This document shows positions 44,216-55,109 of a DNA stretch of 64,000 nt, in pieces. The stretch's first letter is position 1. Every line of letters begins with the position of its first letter. The notes below the pieces were generated by a model that saw only the letters and a list, made by a program, of their open reading frames with translations, searched no databases and was not told where the DNA came from. The position numbers and the translations under genes were made by a program. Source of the DNA: Streptomyces sp. 11x1 (GTDB lineage: Bacteria > Actinomycetota > Actinomycetes > Streptomycetales > Streptomycetaceae); NCBI RefSeq assembly GCF_032598905.1, contig NZ_CP122458.1:9511001-9575000 (forward strand), given 5' to 3'.

Positions 44216-45424
44216 CTACGACCGCACCCCGGCCGTCGCCGGATCGTCCAGCACCCCACGCACCACCGAGTGGGCCGCACCCAGCAGTGGGCCTTCCGGG
44301 CCCAGCCGGGACACGGTCACGGAACACGCCGGACCGGCCGTGCGCCGAGCCAACTCCCGTTCCAGCGAGGGCAGCAGCCAGGGTGCGAGGGCGGCCAGGG
44401 CGCCTCCCAGCACCACGGTCCGCGGGTCCAGCAGATTCACCGCGCCGGTCAGCGCCACACCGAGCGCGGCGCCGGCGCCACGCAGAGCCCGGTGCACATC
44501 CTTGTCGCCGGCCGCCGCCCGCTCGGCGAGGAACTCGACGCGGTGTTCGCCCGGTTCCAGCCCGGCCGCCCGAAGCACGGCCTCCTCACCGGCATACTGC
44601 TCCAGGCAGCCGCGTCCACCGCACGCGCAGTCGGGGCCCTCCGGCCGGACGGGGACGTGCCCCAACTCGCCCGCGAATCCTCGTGTCCCGCGAAGCAGCC
44701 GGCCGTCCACGACGACCGCGCCGCCGATGCCGATCTCCGCGGAGACGTGCAGGAAGTCGGACGGTGTGCCGTCCCCGAGCCAGAGTTCCGCGAGTCCACC
44801 GAAGTTGGCCTCGTTGTCCACGGTCACCGGCAGACCGGCGGGCAACAGGGCGCCCAGATCCGTGTCGTGCCAGTCGAGGTTGGGGGCACGGACCACCGTG
44901 CGGGCGTCGCTCGCCACCAGCCCGGGCACGGCGACCGCCAGCCCCGCGGGCCACAGGCCCTCGCCCTCCGCCTCGGCGACGACCCCTCGCACCAGCTCGG
45001 TCAGCTCGTCGATGACCGGCTCGGGCGCCCGGCCGCGGTTGGTGCCGTGCCGCACCGCCCGAACCCGCACCTCGCCCCGCAGATCCACGGCGCAGACCGC
45101 CAGGTGGTCGACACCGATCTCCGCGCCGATACCTGCGGGGCCGCGTCCGCTGAGGGCGAGCGCCGAGCCGGGCCGTCCGACCCGTCCCGGACGCTCAGGG
45201 CCCAGTTCCTCCAGGAGTCCCGCACGGATCAGCTCGTCCACCAGCGTCGACACGGCGGCCCGGGTCAGTCCGATGTGAGAGGCGACGGCGGCCCGGGACA
45301 GCGGCCCCTCGGCGTTGACGGTGTGCATGACGCGGGAGAGATTGCGGCGCCGCATGCCCTGCTGGTTGTCGGGCAGGCGGCGGCCGGGGCCGCTCGGGCG
45401 GGTTTCGTGCAGTGGTGCGGTCAT
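44216..45424 (-). CDS. ROK-family transcriptional repressor (XylR/NagC type)
   Basis: A 402-residue repressor. The N-terminal winged helix (about 25-85) has PLSRAAVASHIGLTRAAVST and GRVGRPGSALAL. The sugar-kinase-like ROK domain contains GIGAEIGVDHLAVC, LPVTVDNEANFGGLAELW, IGIGGAVVVDGRLLRG, and the zinc motif ELGHVPVRP to CACGGRGCLEQYA. It lies 115 bases downstream of xylB on the same strand, so it probably controls the xylose genes by binding the inverted repeat between xylB and xylA, with xylose as inducer. The regulatory link is inferred from position and family. Confidence 0.92.
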   Translation of the reverse strand: MTAPLHETRPSGPGRRLPDNQQGMRRRNLSRVMHTVNAEGPLSRAAVASHIGLTRAAVSTLVDELIRAGLLEELGPERPGRVGRPGSALALSGRGPAGIGAEIGVDHLAVCAVDLRGEVRVRAVRHGTNRGRAPEPVIDELTELVRGVVAEAEGEGLWPAGLAVAVPGLVASDARTVVRAPNLDWHDTDLGALLPAGLPVTVDNEANFGGLAELWLGDGTPSDFLHVSAEIGIGGAVVVDGRLLRGTRGFAGELGHVPVRPEGPDCACGGRGCLEQYAGEEAVLRAAGLEPGEHRVEFLAERAAAGDKDVHRALRGAGAALGVALTGAVNLLDPRTVVLGGALAALAPWLLPSLERELARRTAGPACSVTVSRLGPEGPLLGAAHSVVRGVLDDPATAGVRS

Positions 45425-45539
45425 GCCTCCCTCGGCTCCCGTCGGTGCGTCCCGGTGGATGTCCCTGTGCGCCTTCCTGTCCGTGCTCCGTAGATCATGC
45501 CGGAATCAGATTTTCCCACTCGGGACACCCCCTCGCCGG

Positions 45540-46985
45540 TCAGTCGCTGTCCGGTCCGTGATTCAGCAGCGGCGCCGCGTCGGACAGCACCCGGGAGATC
45601 CTGGCGAGCGTCTCCTCGTCCCGCTCCACGGCCTCCAGCACCGGCCCCCGGGTGGTGTCCCAGCGGCCGGCCACCGCGGCCGGGTCCTCGCCGGTGAGCA
45701 GCCCGGCGGCCTGTGCGGCGGCGCCCAGGGCGACCAGTTCCTTCGCCTCGGGGACCTGCACGGCACGCCCCGACAGGCGCCGCACGGTCTGCTGCCAGGC
45801 GGTGCCCCGCGCGCCCCCGCCGATGAGCAGCAGCGGTGCGGAGGTGTCCGCGTCGGAGTCGAGCACCAGGTCCAGGGCGCCGAGCAGGGAGTGGACGGCT
45901 CCGTCGTACGCGGCCTGCAGCAGCTGCCCGCCGGTCGTGTCGTGGCGCAGCCCGTGCAACAGACCCGAGGCGTGCGGCAGCGCCGGGGTGCGTTCGCCGT
46001 CCAGGTAGGGCAGGAGGGTGACGTTCGTGCCGGGCTCCACGGCATCGCGGTCGAGGCCCAGCAGGGTGGCGACCCGGTCGACCGCCTGGGTGCAGTTCAG
46101 GGTGCAGGCCAGCGGCAGCCAGTCCCCGTGCGCGTCGGCGAAGCCAGCCACCGTGCCGGTGGGATCCGCCGGGCGGTGCCTGGAGACGGCGTACACCGTG
46201 CCGGAGGTGCCGAGGCTCAGCACCGGGGTGCCGGGGCGCAGCCCGAGCCCCAGCGCGGCGGCCGCGTTGTCCCCCGTACCGGCGGCGACCAGCGTCCCCT
46301 TGGCGAACGGCAGCTCATGGGCGTCCCGTACGGTCCCGGCGACCTCGCCCGGCCGGACCACACGGGGCAGCAGTGCCGGGTCCAGCCCGACATGGGCGAG
46401 CACCTCGGCGTCGTACTGCTCCGTCGCCGACGCCCACCACCCCGTACCGGAGGCGTCGCCGCGATCGGTCGTGCCCTGGCCGGTGAGACGCTCGGTGAGA
46501 TAGTCGTGCGGCAGGCGCACGGCGGCGGTCGCACGGACGGCTTCGGGCTCGTTCTCCGCCAGCCAGGCCCACTTCGTCACGGTGAAGGACGGCCCCGGCA
46601 CACTGCCGGCGCGCTCCGCCCATGCCTTCGCGCCGCCCAGTTCCTCGACCAGACGGGCCGCCTGCGGCGCGGAGCGCACGTCGTTCCACAGCAGCGCCGG
46701 ACGCACCGGCTCGCCCCGGGCGTCGAGGGTGACGAGGCCGTGCTGCTGACCGCCGACGGACACCGCCGAGGCCTCGTGCGCCGCCTCCCCGCACTGGCGC
46801 AGCGCCTCGCACAGCGCGTCCCACCACTGGCGGGGGTCGCTCTCCCGGCCGGCACCGGAGGACACGGTGTGCGGCGCCTGCCCGCTCGCCACGACCCGGC
46901 CGGTCGCCGCGTCGACGACCAGGGCCTTGGTGGACTGTGTGGACGAGTCCACACCGACGACGAGCGGACCCTCGGCAGCTGACAT
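45540..46985 (-). CDS. xylB: Xylulokinase
   Basis: A 481-residue FGGY-family carbohydrate kinase that phosphorylates D-xylulose to xylulose 5-phosphate with ATP. VVGVDSSTQSTKALVVD is the N-terminal phosphate motif, SVGGQQHGLVTLD and LLWNDVRS bind substrate, GTGDNAAAALGLGL is the ATPase segment and LLLIGGGARGTAWQQ the adenosine motif. ATG 46985 follows GAAGGAG; upstream in-frame codons overlap the promoter. It is transcribed divergently from xylA, with which it makes the complete xylose entry pathway. Length is normal. Confidence 0.96.
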   Translation of the reverse strand: MSAAEGPLVVGVDSSTQSTKALVVDAATGRVVASGQAPHTVSSGAGRESDPRQWWDALCEALRQCGEAAHEASAVSVGGQQHGLVTLDARGEPVRPALLWNDVRSAPQAARLVEELGGAKAWAERAGSVPGPSFTVTKWAWLAENEPEAVRATAAVRLPHDYLTERLTGQGTTDRGDASGTGWWASATEQYDAEVLAHVGLDPALLPRVVRPGEVAGTVRDAHELPFAKGTLVAAGTGDNAAAALGLGLRPGTPVLSLGTSGTVYAVSRHRPADPTGTVAGFADAHGDWLPLACTLNCTQAVDRVATLLGLDRDAVEPGTNVTLLPYLDGERTPALPHASGLLHGLRHDTTGGQLLQAAYDGAVHSLLGALDLVLDSDADTSAPLLLIGGGARGTAWQQTVRRLSGRAVQVPEAKELVALGAAAQAAGLLTGEDPAAVAGRWDTTRGPVLEAVERDEETLARISRVLSDAAPLLNHGPDSD

Positions 46986-47078
46986 CGGGCTCTCCTTCTC
47001 ACGCGGCTCATGACCGCCGCTGACGCGGCTGACGTCTCCGTCCGGCGACACCTTGTCTTCCCGGAGACGCGTCCGCAT

Positions 47079-48297
<1,219 letters not shown>

Positions 48298-48310
48298 TCG
48301 TGTCGCTCGA

Positions 48311-48334
48311 TCCGGCCGGACCTGTTTCGGCCGG
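48311..48334 (+). terminator. Hairpin after xylA
   Basis: A 7-base perfect stem CCGGCCG/CGGCCGG, with a loop of about 9 bases, starts some 15 bases after the xylA stop codon. There is no T-tract. Confidence 0.5.
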
Positions 48335-48459
48335 CTCTGCGCCTCCTCCGGCCGGTCTCTGCGCGGAATTCTTCGGAATCATGCGGTCCATGGCATGAGT
48401 CCGTAGCAACTCCCGCGCGGGGCTCGCGCCTTGGCCGTTTCGCGGCGACTCTGGACGGT

Positions 48460-48981
48460 ATGGGCCTGCCTACCCCACCGTCCCAGCCGCCGCGACCGCC
48501 GGATGGCACACCGCCGTCGAACGGCGGAGGATTCGGGCCCCCGCCAGGGGGCTACGGTCCGCCGCCGGGCGATCCGACCGGAGGCGGAGGTGGCTGGCAG
48601 CCCCCGAGTCAGGGCGGGGGCTGGCAGTCATCCGATCCGCCCGGTGGACCCTCGTCCGACGGGCGCCGCAGGCTCGTGCTCGTCGCGCTGGCCGTGATCA
48701 TCACCCTCGGCGCCGTCCTCGCCGTGGTGCTGGTGGCCGCCAGGGGCGGGGGACCGGCGAACGACGAGCCGTCGGGCGGTACCGGTGGCGGTACCACCCC
48801 CTCGCCGACCCCGTCGCTGAGCCTCCCGTCAGGGCTGCCCAGTGATCTTCCGACAGGGCTGCCCAGTGATCTTCCGACGCTGCCCTCGGGCTTCCCCAGC
48901 GATCTGCCCAGCGGGTTCCCGACGGGGCTGCCCAGCGACCTGGACTCACTTTTCCCGGACCCGGTCGGCCACACCGGCTGA
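48460..48981 (+). CDS. Proline/glycine-rich single-pass membrane protein with a repeat tail
   Basis: A 173-residue protein in three parts: a cytoplasmic Pro/Gly-rich stretch (1-68), one membrane helix (LVLVALAVIITLGAVLAVVLVA, about 72-93), and an outer tail (100-173). The tail carries short repeats of the GLPSDLPT/GFPSDLPS type in its last 50 residues, and the DNA repeats there too (two near-identical 23-base units around 48835-48882). The layout resembles secreted or membrane anchor proteins with wall-spanning stalks. No domain is recognised, and no operon partner is clear. Confidence 0.65.
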   Translation: MGLPTPPSQPPRPPDGTPPSNGGGFGPPPGGYGPPPGDPTGGGGGWQPPSQGGGWQSSDPPGGPSSDGRRRLVLVALAVIITLGAVLAVVLVAARGGGPANDEPSGGTGGGTTPSPTPSLSLPSGLPSDLPTGLPSDLPTLPSGFPSDLPSGFPTGLPSDLDSLFPDPVGHTG

Positions 48982-48998
48982 CGGGTCGCTCTCGGGCA

Positions 48999-50300
48999 TC
49001 AGCCGGGGGGTTCGCCGACGACCGACGCCAGAGCCGTCGCCGGATCATGGGCCGCCGGGCCCGCCGGTGCCCAGCAGCCCCGCTCCTTGCGGTAGGGCCA
49101 CCAACGGCCGTCCCGCCCGAGGCGCAGCTGGGCGGACCCGCCCACGACGGTCCAACGGTTGTGCGCGGACCGCAGCGACGGCCGCTCGCCCTCGTCCCAC
49201 GCCGTCTCCAGGGCGGCACGCGCGCGTGCGAGCGGCTCCGCCGGTACGTGCCACTCCTCGTCCAGTACGGCGAGACCCGCCGCCCCGCCGTACCGCCAGG
49301 CGCGGACGGCGAGCGCCAGTCCTTCCCGGCCGCGCCCCGAACCGTCGCCGAGCCGTGCTTCGATGCCTGGCCCCGGGCCGTCGGCGGCCAGCCGCACCAC
49401 GTCCTGGTCGAACGTCAACTCGTCGTCCAGGGGCTGCCGCTCGTGACCGGGACGGAAGGCCTCGGTCAGCAACCGGTGTGCCTCCCGGGCCGTCTGCGCC
49501 GCCAGGAACTCGAGCGCCGCCGGGTCCAGTTCCGGCGCGGGCCCGATCTCGGTGTCCAGGGAGGGCGGCAGGCCGGGCTCCACCGGCGGCCGGGGCGGCT
49601 CGGGGAGCGGAGGCAGGATGTCACCCGCCGCGAAGGCCTCGGCGGCGTCCACGTCGTCCCCGTGATCGTCCGCGAGGCTGCTCCCGAGGTCGCTGGACAC
49701 CTTCTCACCGTCCGCGGCGGTCGCGGTTCCGCGCAGGTGGATTTCGTCCAGCAGCGCACGTTCGGCACGGCCGCGCATCAACAGCAGGACGAACGGGTCC
49801 TGATCCAGCAGGCGGGCCACCTGGTAGCAGAGCGCTGCGGTGTGTCCGCAGTGGTCCCAGGCACCGCAGTCGCACGCGGCCTCCAGATCGCCGAGTCCGG
49901 GCAGCAGTTCGACACCGGCCGTCGCGGCGTCCTCGACCAGATGCGGCGGCATCTCACGGTCGAGCAGGGCGGCCACGTGCCCGGCCTGCTCGACCGCCAT
50001 GTCCAGAAAGCGGTCCCAGTGCTCCCCGGAAAGCTCCTGCAGCAGGACGTCGGCACGGTGGCCGCTGCCGTCGCGGTCTTGGACGACCGCGGTGACGCGC
50101 CCGGCGCGCACCGACACCGCGCCCACGGCCCCCGCCCGAGCCAGCCGGCGCCCCGCCTTCACCTGCTCCCCGTCCAGCGCCGCGTCCTCGAGCGCCCGCA
50201 ACCAGGCCCGGCCCCACCACGTCCGTGCGAAACCGGCGCCCCGTGCGGGAGCCAGTGCGGCGAAGGTGCGCTCCTCGTCATGTCCCGTGCGTTCCGTCAT
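48999..50300 (-). CDS. SWIM zinc-finger protein
   Basis: A 433-residue protein with a SWIM domain: CDCGAWDHCGHTAALCYQ (about 145-162) supplies the C-x-C-xn-C-x-H zinc ligands. The N-terminal ARTWWGRAWLRALED segment is conserved in these proteins. Acidic/proline linkers and a C-terminal part with TVVGGSAQLRLGRDGRWWPY follow. Its ATG overlaps the stop of the SNF2 helicase gene by 4 bases, so the pair is translationally coupled, like the SNF2/SWIM pair YwqA/YwqB of Bacillus. It probably binds DNA or the helicase. Confidence 0.9.
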   Translation of the reverse strand: MTERTGHDEERTFAALAPARGAGFARTWWGRAWLRALEDAALDGEQVKAGRRLARAGAVGAVSVRAGRVTAVVQDRDGSGHRADVLLQELSGEHWDRFLDMAVEQAGHVAALLDREMPPHLVEDAATAGVELLPGLGDLEAACDCGAWDHCGHTAALCYQVARLLDQDPFVLLLMRGRAERALLDEIHLRGTATAADGEKVSSDLGSSLADDHGDDVDAAEAFAAGDILPPLPEPPRPPVEPGLPPSLDTEIGPAPELDPAALEFLAAQTAREAHRLLTEAFRPGHERQPLDDELTFDQDVVRLAADGPGPGIEARLGDGSGRGREGLALAVRAWRYGGAAGLAVLDEEWHVPAEPLARARAALETAWDEGERPSLRSAHNRWTVVGGSAQLRLGRDGRWWPYRKERGCWAPAGPAAHDPATALASVVGEPPG

Positions 50301-53158
50301 CGCGCGTCCCCTCGGAGCTCCACCAGATCGGCCAGTTCGGCGTCGGACAGCTCGGTCGGCGCCGTGTCGCCCGCGCCCAGCACCGCGTCGGCCAACTCCC
50401 GCTTGCGCAGCAGCATGTCCGCGATGCGGTCCTCGATCGTGCCCTCCGCGATCAACCGGTGCACCTGCACCGGCCGCGTCTGTCCGATGCGGTACGCCCG
50501 GTCCGTGGCCTGCGCCTCGACGGCGGGGTTCCACCAGCGGTCGTAGTGCACGACGTGCTCGGCCCGTGTCAGGTTCAGACCCGTGCCGGCCGCCTTCAAC
50601 GACAGCAGGAAGACGGGCACCTCGCCCTCCTGGAAGCGCTCCACCATCTCCTCGCGCTCGGGTACCGGTGTCCCGCCGTGCAGGAAGCGGGTGGGCACCC
50701 CGCGCGCCGCCAGATGACGTTCCAGCAGCCGGGCCATCCGGACGTACTGAGTGAAGACCAGAACGCTCGCCCCTTCGGACAGTATGGTGTCCAACAGTTC
50801 GTCCAGCAGCTCCAACTTTCCCGACCTGCCCGGGATCCGCGGCCTGTCTTCCTTGAGGAACTGGGCGGGGTGGTTGCAGATCTGTTTGAGCCCGGTCAGC
50901 AGCTTCACGATCAGACCGCGCCGTTCCATGCCGTCGGCGGCGGCGATCTCCGCCATGGTCTCGCGCACCAACGCCTCGTACAGGCCCACCTGTTCCCTGG
51001 TGAGCGACACGGCACGGTCGGTCTCGGTCTTCGGCGGCAGTTCCGGCGCGATGCCCGGGTCCGACTTGCGGCGGCGCAGCAGGAAGGGCCGTACGAGCCG
51101 GGAGAGCCGCTCCGCGGCGGCGGGATTCCGGGCGCCTTCGACGGCCTGCGCGTACCTGGTGCGGAAGGTGCCGAGGCGGCCCAGGAGACCAGGAGCGGTC
51201 CAGTCGAGGATCGCCCACAGCTCGGACAGGTTGTTCTCCACCGGGGTGCCGGTGAGCGCCACGCGTGCGCGTGCCCCGATGGTGCGCAGTTCCCGTGCCG
51301 TGGCCGAGTAGGGGTTCTTCAGGTGTTGCGCCTCGTCCGCCACGACCAGGCCCCAGGGCACGTGGCCGAGTCGGGTCGCGTCCAGCCGCATGGTGCCGTA
51401 TGTGGTGAGGACGAACTCCCCGTCGGCGAGTCCGTCGAGACCGCGCCGGGATCCGTGGAAGCGGCGCACCGGCACGCCTGGCGCGAACTTCTCGATCTCG
51501 CGCTGCCAGTTGCCCATCAAAGAGGCCGGACAGACCACGAGGGTGGGGCCGGCGGACGAGGCGTCGGACTGCCGGTGCAGATGCAGAGCGATGAGGGTGA
51601 TCGTCTTGCCAAGGCCCATGTCGTCGGCGAGACAGCCGCCGAGCCCGAGGGAGGTCATCCGGGCCAGCCAGTCGAGCCCTCGCAATTGGTAGTCCCGGAG
51701 CGTCGCGGCGAGCGCGGACGGCTGTCCGACCGAGGCCTGTCCCTCGGGGTCCGACAGTCTTTCCCGCAGTGTCGCCAGCCACCCGGTGGGCAGGACGTCG
51801 ACCATCCGGCCTTCGACCTCCGTCGAGCCCGTCAGGGCGGCACCGAGCGCGTCGACGGGCGCCACCTTGCGGTCCTGCCGCGCGCGGGCGTGGCGGATCT
51901 CCGCCGGATCCACCAGGACCCACTTGTCGCGCAGTCGCACCATGGGGCGGTTCGCCTCAGCGAGAACGTCGAGTTCCTGGCGGCTGAGCTGCTCATCGCC
52001 GAGTGTGAACCGCCAGTCGAAGGCGAGCAGTGCGTCGGCGGACAGGTACGACGGGGTGTCCGACGCGTTGCGGGCAGGGCCCTGCTCGTCGGCCGGTGGG
52101 CCGATGACCGCGCGGGCGGTCAAACCGCGGGCCAGTTCCCTGGGCCAATGCACCTCGACACCGGCCGTCGCCAGCAGCCGGGCTCCCTTGCCGAGCAGTT
52201 CGGTGATCTCCTCGTCGGCGATCTCCACCGCGTCCGGTACCGCCGCCGACAGCAGTGGACCGAGCGGAGCCCAGGCGCGGGCGGCCCGGCGCAGTGCCAG
52301 CAGGGCGTCCGTCCGCGCGCGCGGGCCGAAGGCGGTGGCGTCGGCCCACACCGCGGAGGCGTCCGCGACGAGCGCCGGATCGCTCACGCTGTGCAGCTGG
52401 GGGACGACACGGAACACCGGCTGCGTCCCGGCCGGATCGTCGGCGCGGAGCGAGTCGAGCCCGGGAATCTCGACGCGCAGCGACACGCGGACCCCGGCGT
52501 CGTGCCCGGCGGCCACGTCCGTCGCCCAGGCGCGCAGTTCGGGAACGGATCGAGGCTCACGGGCGGCGAAGGCAGAGCCGCCCGCCGCGAGGCTCGCGGC
52601 GGGGGAGCGGGGCAGAGAGTCCACGACGGCGTCGAGGAACGCGCGCAGCAGCCGCTCCGGATCGGGCAGCCGGGCCGGCTCGCCGTGGTCCACGGGCAGG
52701 GCGTACGCCTCGGGCGGCATCGCCGCGGCCAGGTCCCTGACCCGGTCCAGGTCCTCCGCCCGCAGCGGCCCCGCCCGCCAGGCGTCGTGCCCGTTCGAGG
52801 TGACGCCGGGCAACAGCAGGCCTCGCGCGGCGAACTGGAGCGCCAGCAGGGCGGCGGCGCCCCAGAAGGCCGTCGACCGGTGGACACCGATGGTGCCACG
52901 CGCGCGCGTGAGCACCGGCAGCGCGGCGTGCACCGGCAGCGACACGACGGGCACCGTGACCCGTCGGACTCCGGGGCCGCCGGGCCGGACGAGCGGCAGC
53001 TTCCCTTCGGAGCCGTGGGCGACCCGGGGTGGTGTCGCGCCGTCCGGCCGCCAGAAGGCGACGAGGCCGGTGCGGGCGGGGTCCGGGGCCACGAAGACGG
53101 CGCTGCAACGGGCCAGTTCGGACACTTCGGGAAGGGTTGCCACGGGGGTCGGCGGCAC
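50297..53158 (-). CDS. SNF2-family DEAD/DEAH-box helicase
   Basis: A 953-residue SNF2-type translocase. The first half (about 1-470) is the bacterial SNF2 N-terminal region. The ATPase core follows: CLADDMGLGKTITLIALHL (near 510), the box II DEAQ in LVVADEAQHLKNPYS (near 608), LTGTPVENNLSELWAILDW, and the second RecA lobe with VLVFTQYVRMARLL and ATDRAYRIGQTRPVQVHRL (near 889). GTG 53158 begins the conserved start; GAGGAG lies somewhat far upstream. It would use ATP to move along or remodel DNA-protein complexes. No nuclease domain is present. Confidence 0.93.
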   Translation of the reverse strand: MPPTPVATLPEVSELARCSAVFVAPDPARTGLVAFWRPDGATPPRVAHGSEGKLPLVRPGGPGVRRVTVPVVSLPVHAALPVLTRARGTIGVHRSTAFWGAAALLALQFAARGLLLPGVTSNGHDAWRAGPLRAEDLDRVRDLAAAMPPEAYALPVDHGEPARLPDPERLLRAFLDAVVDSLPRSPAASLAAGGSAFAAREPRSVPELRAWATDVAAGHDAGVRVSLRVEIPGLDSLRADDPAGTQPVFRVVPQLHSVSDPALVADASAVWADATAFGPRARTDALLALRRAARAWAPLGPLLSAAVPDAVEIADEEITELLGKGARLLATAGVEVHWPRELARGLTARAVIGPPADEQGPARNASDTPSYLSADALLAFDWRFTLGDEQLSRQELDVLAEANRPMVRLRDKWVLVDPAEIRHARARQDRKVAPVDALGAALTGSTEVEGRMVDVLPTGWLATLRERLSDPEGQASVGQPSALAATLRDYQLRGLDWLARMTSLGLGGCLADDMGLGKTITLIALHLHRQSDASSAGPTLVVCPASLMGNWQREIEKFAPGVPVRRFHGSRRGLDGLADGEFVLTTYGTMRLDATRLGHVPWGLVVADEAQHLKNPYSATARELRTIGARARVALTGTPVENNLSELWAILDWTAPGLLGRLGTFRTRYAQAVEGARNPAAAERLSRLVRPFLLRRRKSDPGIAPELPPKTETDRAVSLTREQVGLYEALVRETMAEIAAADGMERRGLIVKLLTGLKQICNHPAQFLKEDRPRIPGRSGKLELLDELLDTILSEGASVLVFTQYVRMARLLERHLAARGVPTRFLHGGTPVPEREEMVERFQEGEVPVFLLSLKAAGTGLNLTRAEHVVHYDRWWNPAVEAQATDRAYRIGQTRPVQVHRLIAEGTIEDRIADMLLRKRELADAVLGAGDTAPTELSDAELADLVELRGDAR

Positions 53159-53402
53159 AGAGATGCTGGACTCCTCAAATTTGACTACCTAGCCAGGATC
53201 GCCGACCATACCTCACTTCAAACCTTCGCCTGGCGCTGGAGGGGGTGATGTGGGTCACTTTTCCCGTTGGGTGGCGAGGGCATCACAGGGTTGTACGGGG
53301 GTTCGACTCAGGGACGTGTCAGGGTCGTGGTCCGGAACCGCAGGGAGTCCGATCCCGTTTTCAGGACAGAGAGCGGCAGTGGCCGCGAAGGAGGCGACGG
53401 AG

Positions 53403-53591
53403 ATGTCGAAGAGCACGAAGATCGTCGCAGGGGGTGCGGCAATCGGGATCGTCCTGCTGATCCTGCTGCCCTTCCCCTTCTGGGCCAATCTCCTGATAGT
53501 CCTGGGGATCCCCACGGCCGTGTACCTGGCGCTGGACCCCTCACAGCGGCGCAGGCTGCGCCGCACCGGACGCAAGGAGCTCGGCCGCTGA
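53403..53591 (+). CDS. Small membrane protein
   Basis: A 62-residue protein with two closely spaced hydrophobic segments (IVAGGAAIGIVLLILLPFPF and ANLLIVLGIPTAVYLAL) and a basic tail. It has an AAGGAGG site about 10 bases before ATG 53403. The gene stands alone and ends at the hairpin that it shares with the convergent gene. Function is unknown. Confidence 0.65.
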   Translation: MSKSTKIVAGGAAIGIVLLILLPFPFWANLLIVLGIPTAVYLALDPSQRRRLRRTGRKELGR

Positions 53592-53597
53592 AATGCC

Positions 53598-53621
53598 ACC
53601 GGCCCGCGCGAGCGGGCCGGT
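53598..53621. terminator. Hairpin terminator between convergent genes
   Basis: A perfect 10-base stem ACCGGCCCGC/GCGGGCCGGT with a 4-base GCGA loop lies between the small membrane protein gene and the convergent hypothetical gene. It can act on both strands. Confidence 0.75.
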
Positions 53622-53634
53622 GCGGCGGACGGAA

Positions 53635-54501
53635 TCAGTTCGGACGTACGGCGATCTTGTCGAGGGACTCCAGGAGACCGGGCAGTTCCGGGCCCCTGCC
53701 CACCGGCAGTACCTCGCCGGGTTCTTCGTCGAGGAGGACGAACGCGATGTCGTCGGTTCTGGCCACCATCGACCAGCCGGGACCGTCGGCGCGAAGGGTG
53801 CGGGCGTCGCCCGGTGCGAACGAGGAGCGCACCCGCCCCAGCGGCGGAGGGGACTCCACGTACGCGCGCGCCTCCGCGAGCACGCGGCGGATGCCCGTGC
53901 GCGGAGCGCCGTCGTCCTTCCCGGCACCCGGCCCGGCTTCCGTCGTGCCTCCTGTCGCCGACGTCGCCGCCCCGTCCGAGCCGCCCTGCCCGGTGAACGA
54001 GGCGTCGTCGATCTGCTCCCGCCACATGGACCACTGCAGAGCGATCTCGTCGGCCCCCAGACGCCGCTGGGCGGGACCCCAGACGGCGGTGTCCGGCGGG
54101 CTCAGCGGCGGCCGGTCCGACACCTCGGGATCTGGGTCGTGCGGAGCGGGCACCCCCGGAGCCGACACGGCGACCGCGAGGGGCCAGCCCGGCAGCGCGG
54201 CCACCACGGAGTCCTCGTCGGGCGACAGGTCGTACTCCATACCGCAGTCCCACGACGCGATGGCCACGGCGACCAGCGACACGTCGTCGACCGCCACCGT
54301 CCACCTCGCTCCCTCGCCGTCCTGGCCCAGGACGATCCCGTAGCCGTCGGCGAGCGGCGCGAGGTCCAGAGCCGCGCACGCCTCCGGGTAGTCGTCGCCC
54401 AGCACACTGGGGAAGTTCGCGGGCGTGAGCAGTACCGCCGTCAGCACATACAGTGCGTCGTCGTCCCCGGCGGTGACGGCGTCCTCGTCCGTCCCGGCCA
54501 T
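53635..54501 (-). CDS. Conserved hypothetical protein
   Basis: A 288-residue acidic soluble protein with no signal or membrane helix. Two structured parts, one around LYVLTAVLLTPANFPSVLGD and ARWTVAVDDVSLVAVAIASW and the other around WSMVARTDDIAFVLLDEEPG, are separated by a disordered Gly/Ser/Ala-rich linker (about 170-205). The ATG start is followed directly by acidic residues. I do not recognise the family. It is flanked by other small hypothetical genes on the same strand. Confidence 0.75.
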   Translation of the reverse strand: MAGTDEDAVTAGDDDALYVLTAVLLTPANFPSVLGDDYPEACAALDLAPLADGYGIVLGQDGEGARWTVAVDDVSLVAVAIASWDCGMEYDLSPDEDSVVAALPGWPLAVAVSAPGVPAPHDPDPEVSDRPPLSPPDTAVWGPAQRRLGADEIALQWSMWREQIDDASFTGQGGSDGAATSATGGTTEAGPGAGKDDGAPRTGIRRVLAEARAYVESPPPLGRVRSSFAPGDARTLRADGPGWSMVARTDDIAFVLLDEEPGEVLPVGRGPELPGLLESLDKIAVRPN

Positions 54502-54659
54502 GCCGGCCTCCCATCGCTCTCGCTCGTCCGTCGGCGCACCCTAATGCGCCCGGCGGGCCCTTGTCACGAGCGGGAACCCCGTGCGGAGCTGCGGATATCC
54601 CGGGCGAGCTGCAGGTATCCGGGTGGACAGGGGCGAAACGACCGGACACCCTCACTCGT

Positions 54660-54956
54660 TCAGGTGGCGGGCAGCCCCAGAAGTGACCGCGCGACCGTCA
54701 GCGGCGACTCGTCGCGCTCCCGCGCGAGGGCGATCACCGCCCGGCACGCCAGCTCGCTGACTCCGAACGACAGGGCCTCGGGCGACACCCAGGTCGCGGC
54801 CTCGTCGATCTGGTCCTGATCGTCCTCGGCACACGCCGCGATGTAGACGGCGGCAGACTCGAACAGGTTGTGCGTGCGTTTCGTCTCCCGCGCGGTGGGC
54901 TCCGCGCGCAGCGAGTCGAGGAATCTGCTGAAGGACTTGCGAACGCTGCCGAACAT
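54660..54956 (-). CDS. Small hypothetical protein
   Basis: A 98-residue protein, mostly helical, with a basic start (MFGSVRKSFSRFLDSLR) and an acidic middle (CAEDDQDQIDEAATW). No domain is recognised. Codon use is typical for the window and the start and stop are clear, so it is likely real. It is on the same strand as the neighbouring hypothetical gene, with a 158-base gap. Confidence 0.65.
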   Translation of the reverse strand: MFGSVRKSFSRFLDSLRAEPTARETKRTHNLFESAAVYIAACAEDDQDQIDEAATWVSPEALSFGVSELACRAVIALARERDESPLTVARSLLGLPAT

Positions 54957-55109
54957 ATGGGCTACCTACCCCCCCGCGTCGGTATCACAGCTCGTCCTAC
55001 TCAACGTAGAGACGGACTCGCGGCCACAGAAGGGGGACGGCGGGATGAAGAGCGGCGAACGGCGCGTTCCGGACCCTCCTCCGCGCGATTCACCGCGCGA
55101 GGGCAGGGG

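Noticed and set aside
50225..53248. A 1007-codon plus-strand frame, the longest in the window
   Set aside because: It is antisense to the SNF2 helicase gene, whose ATPase motifs are all in place on the minus strand.
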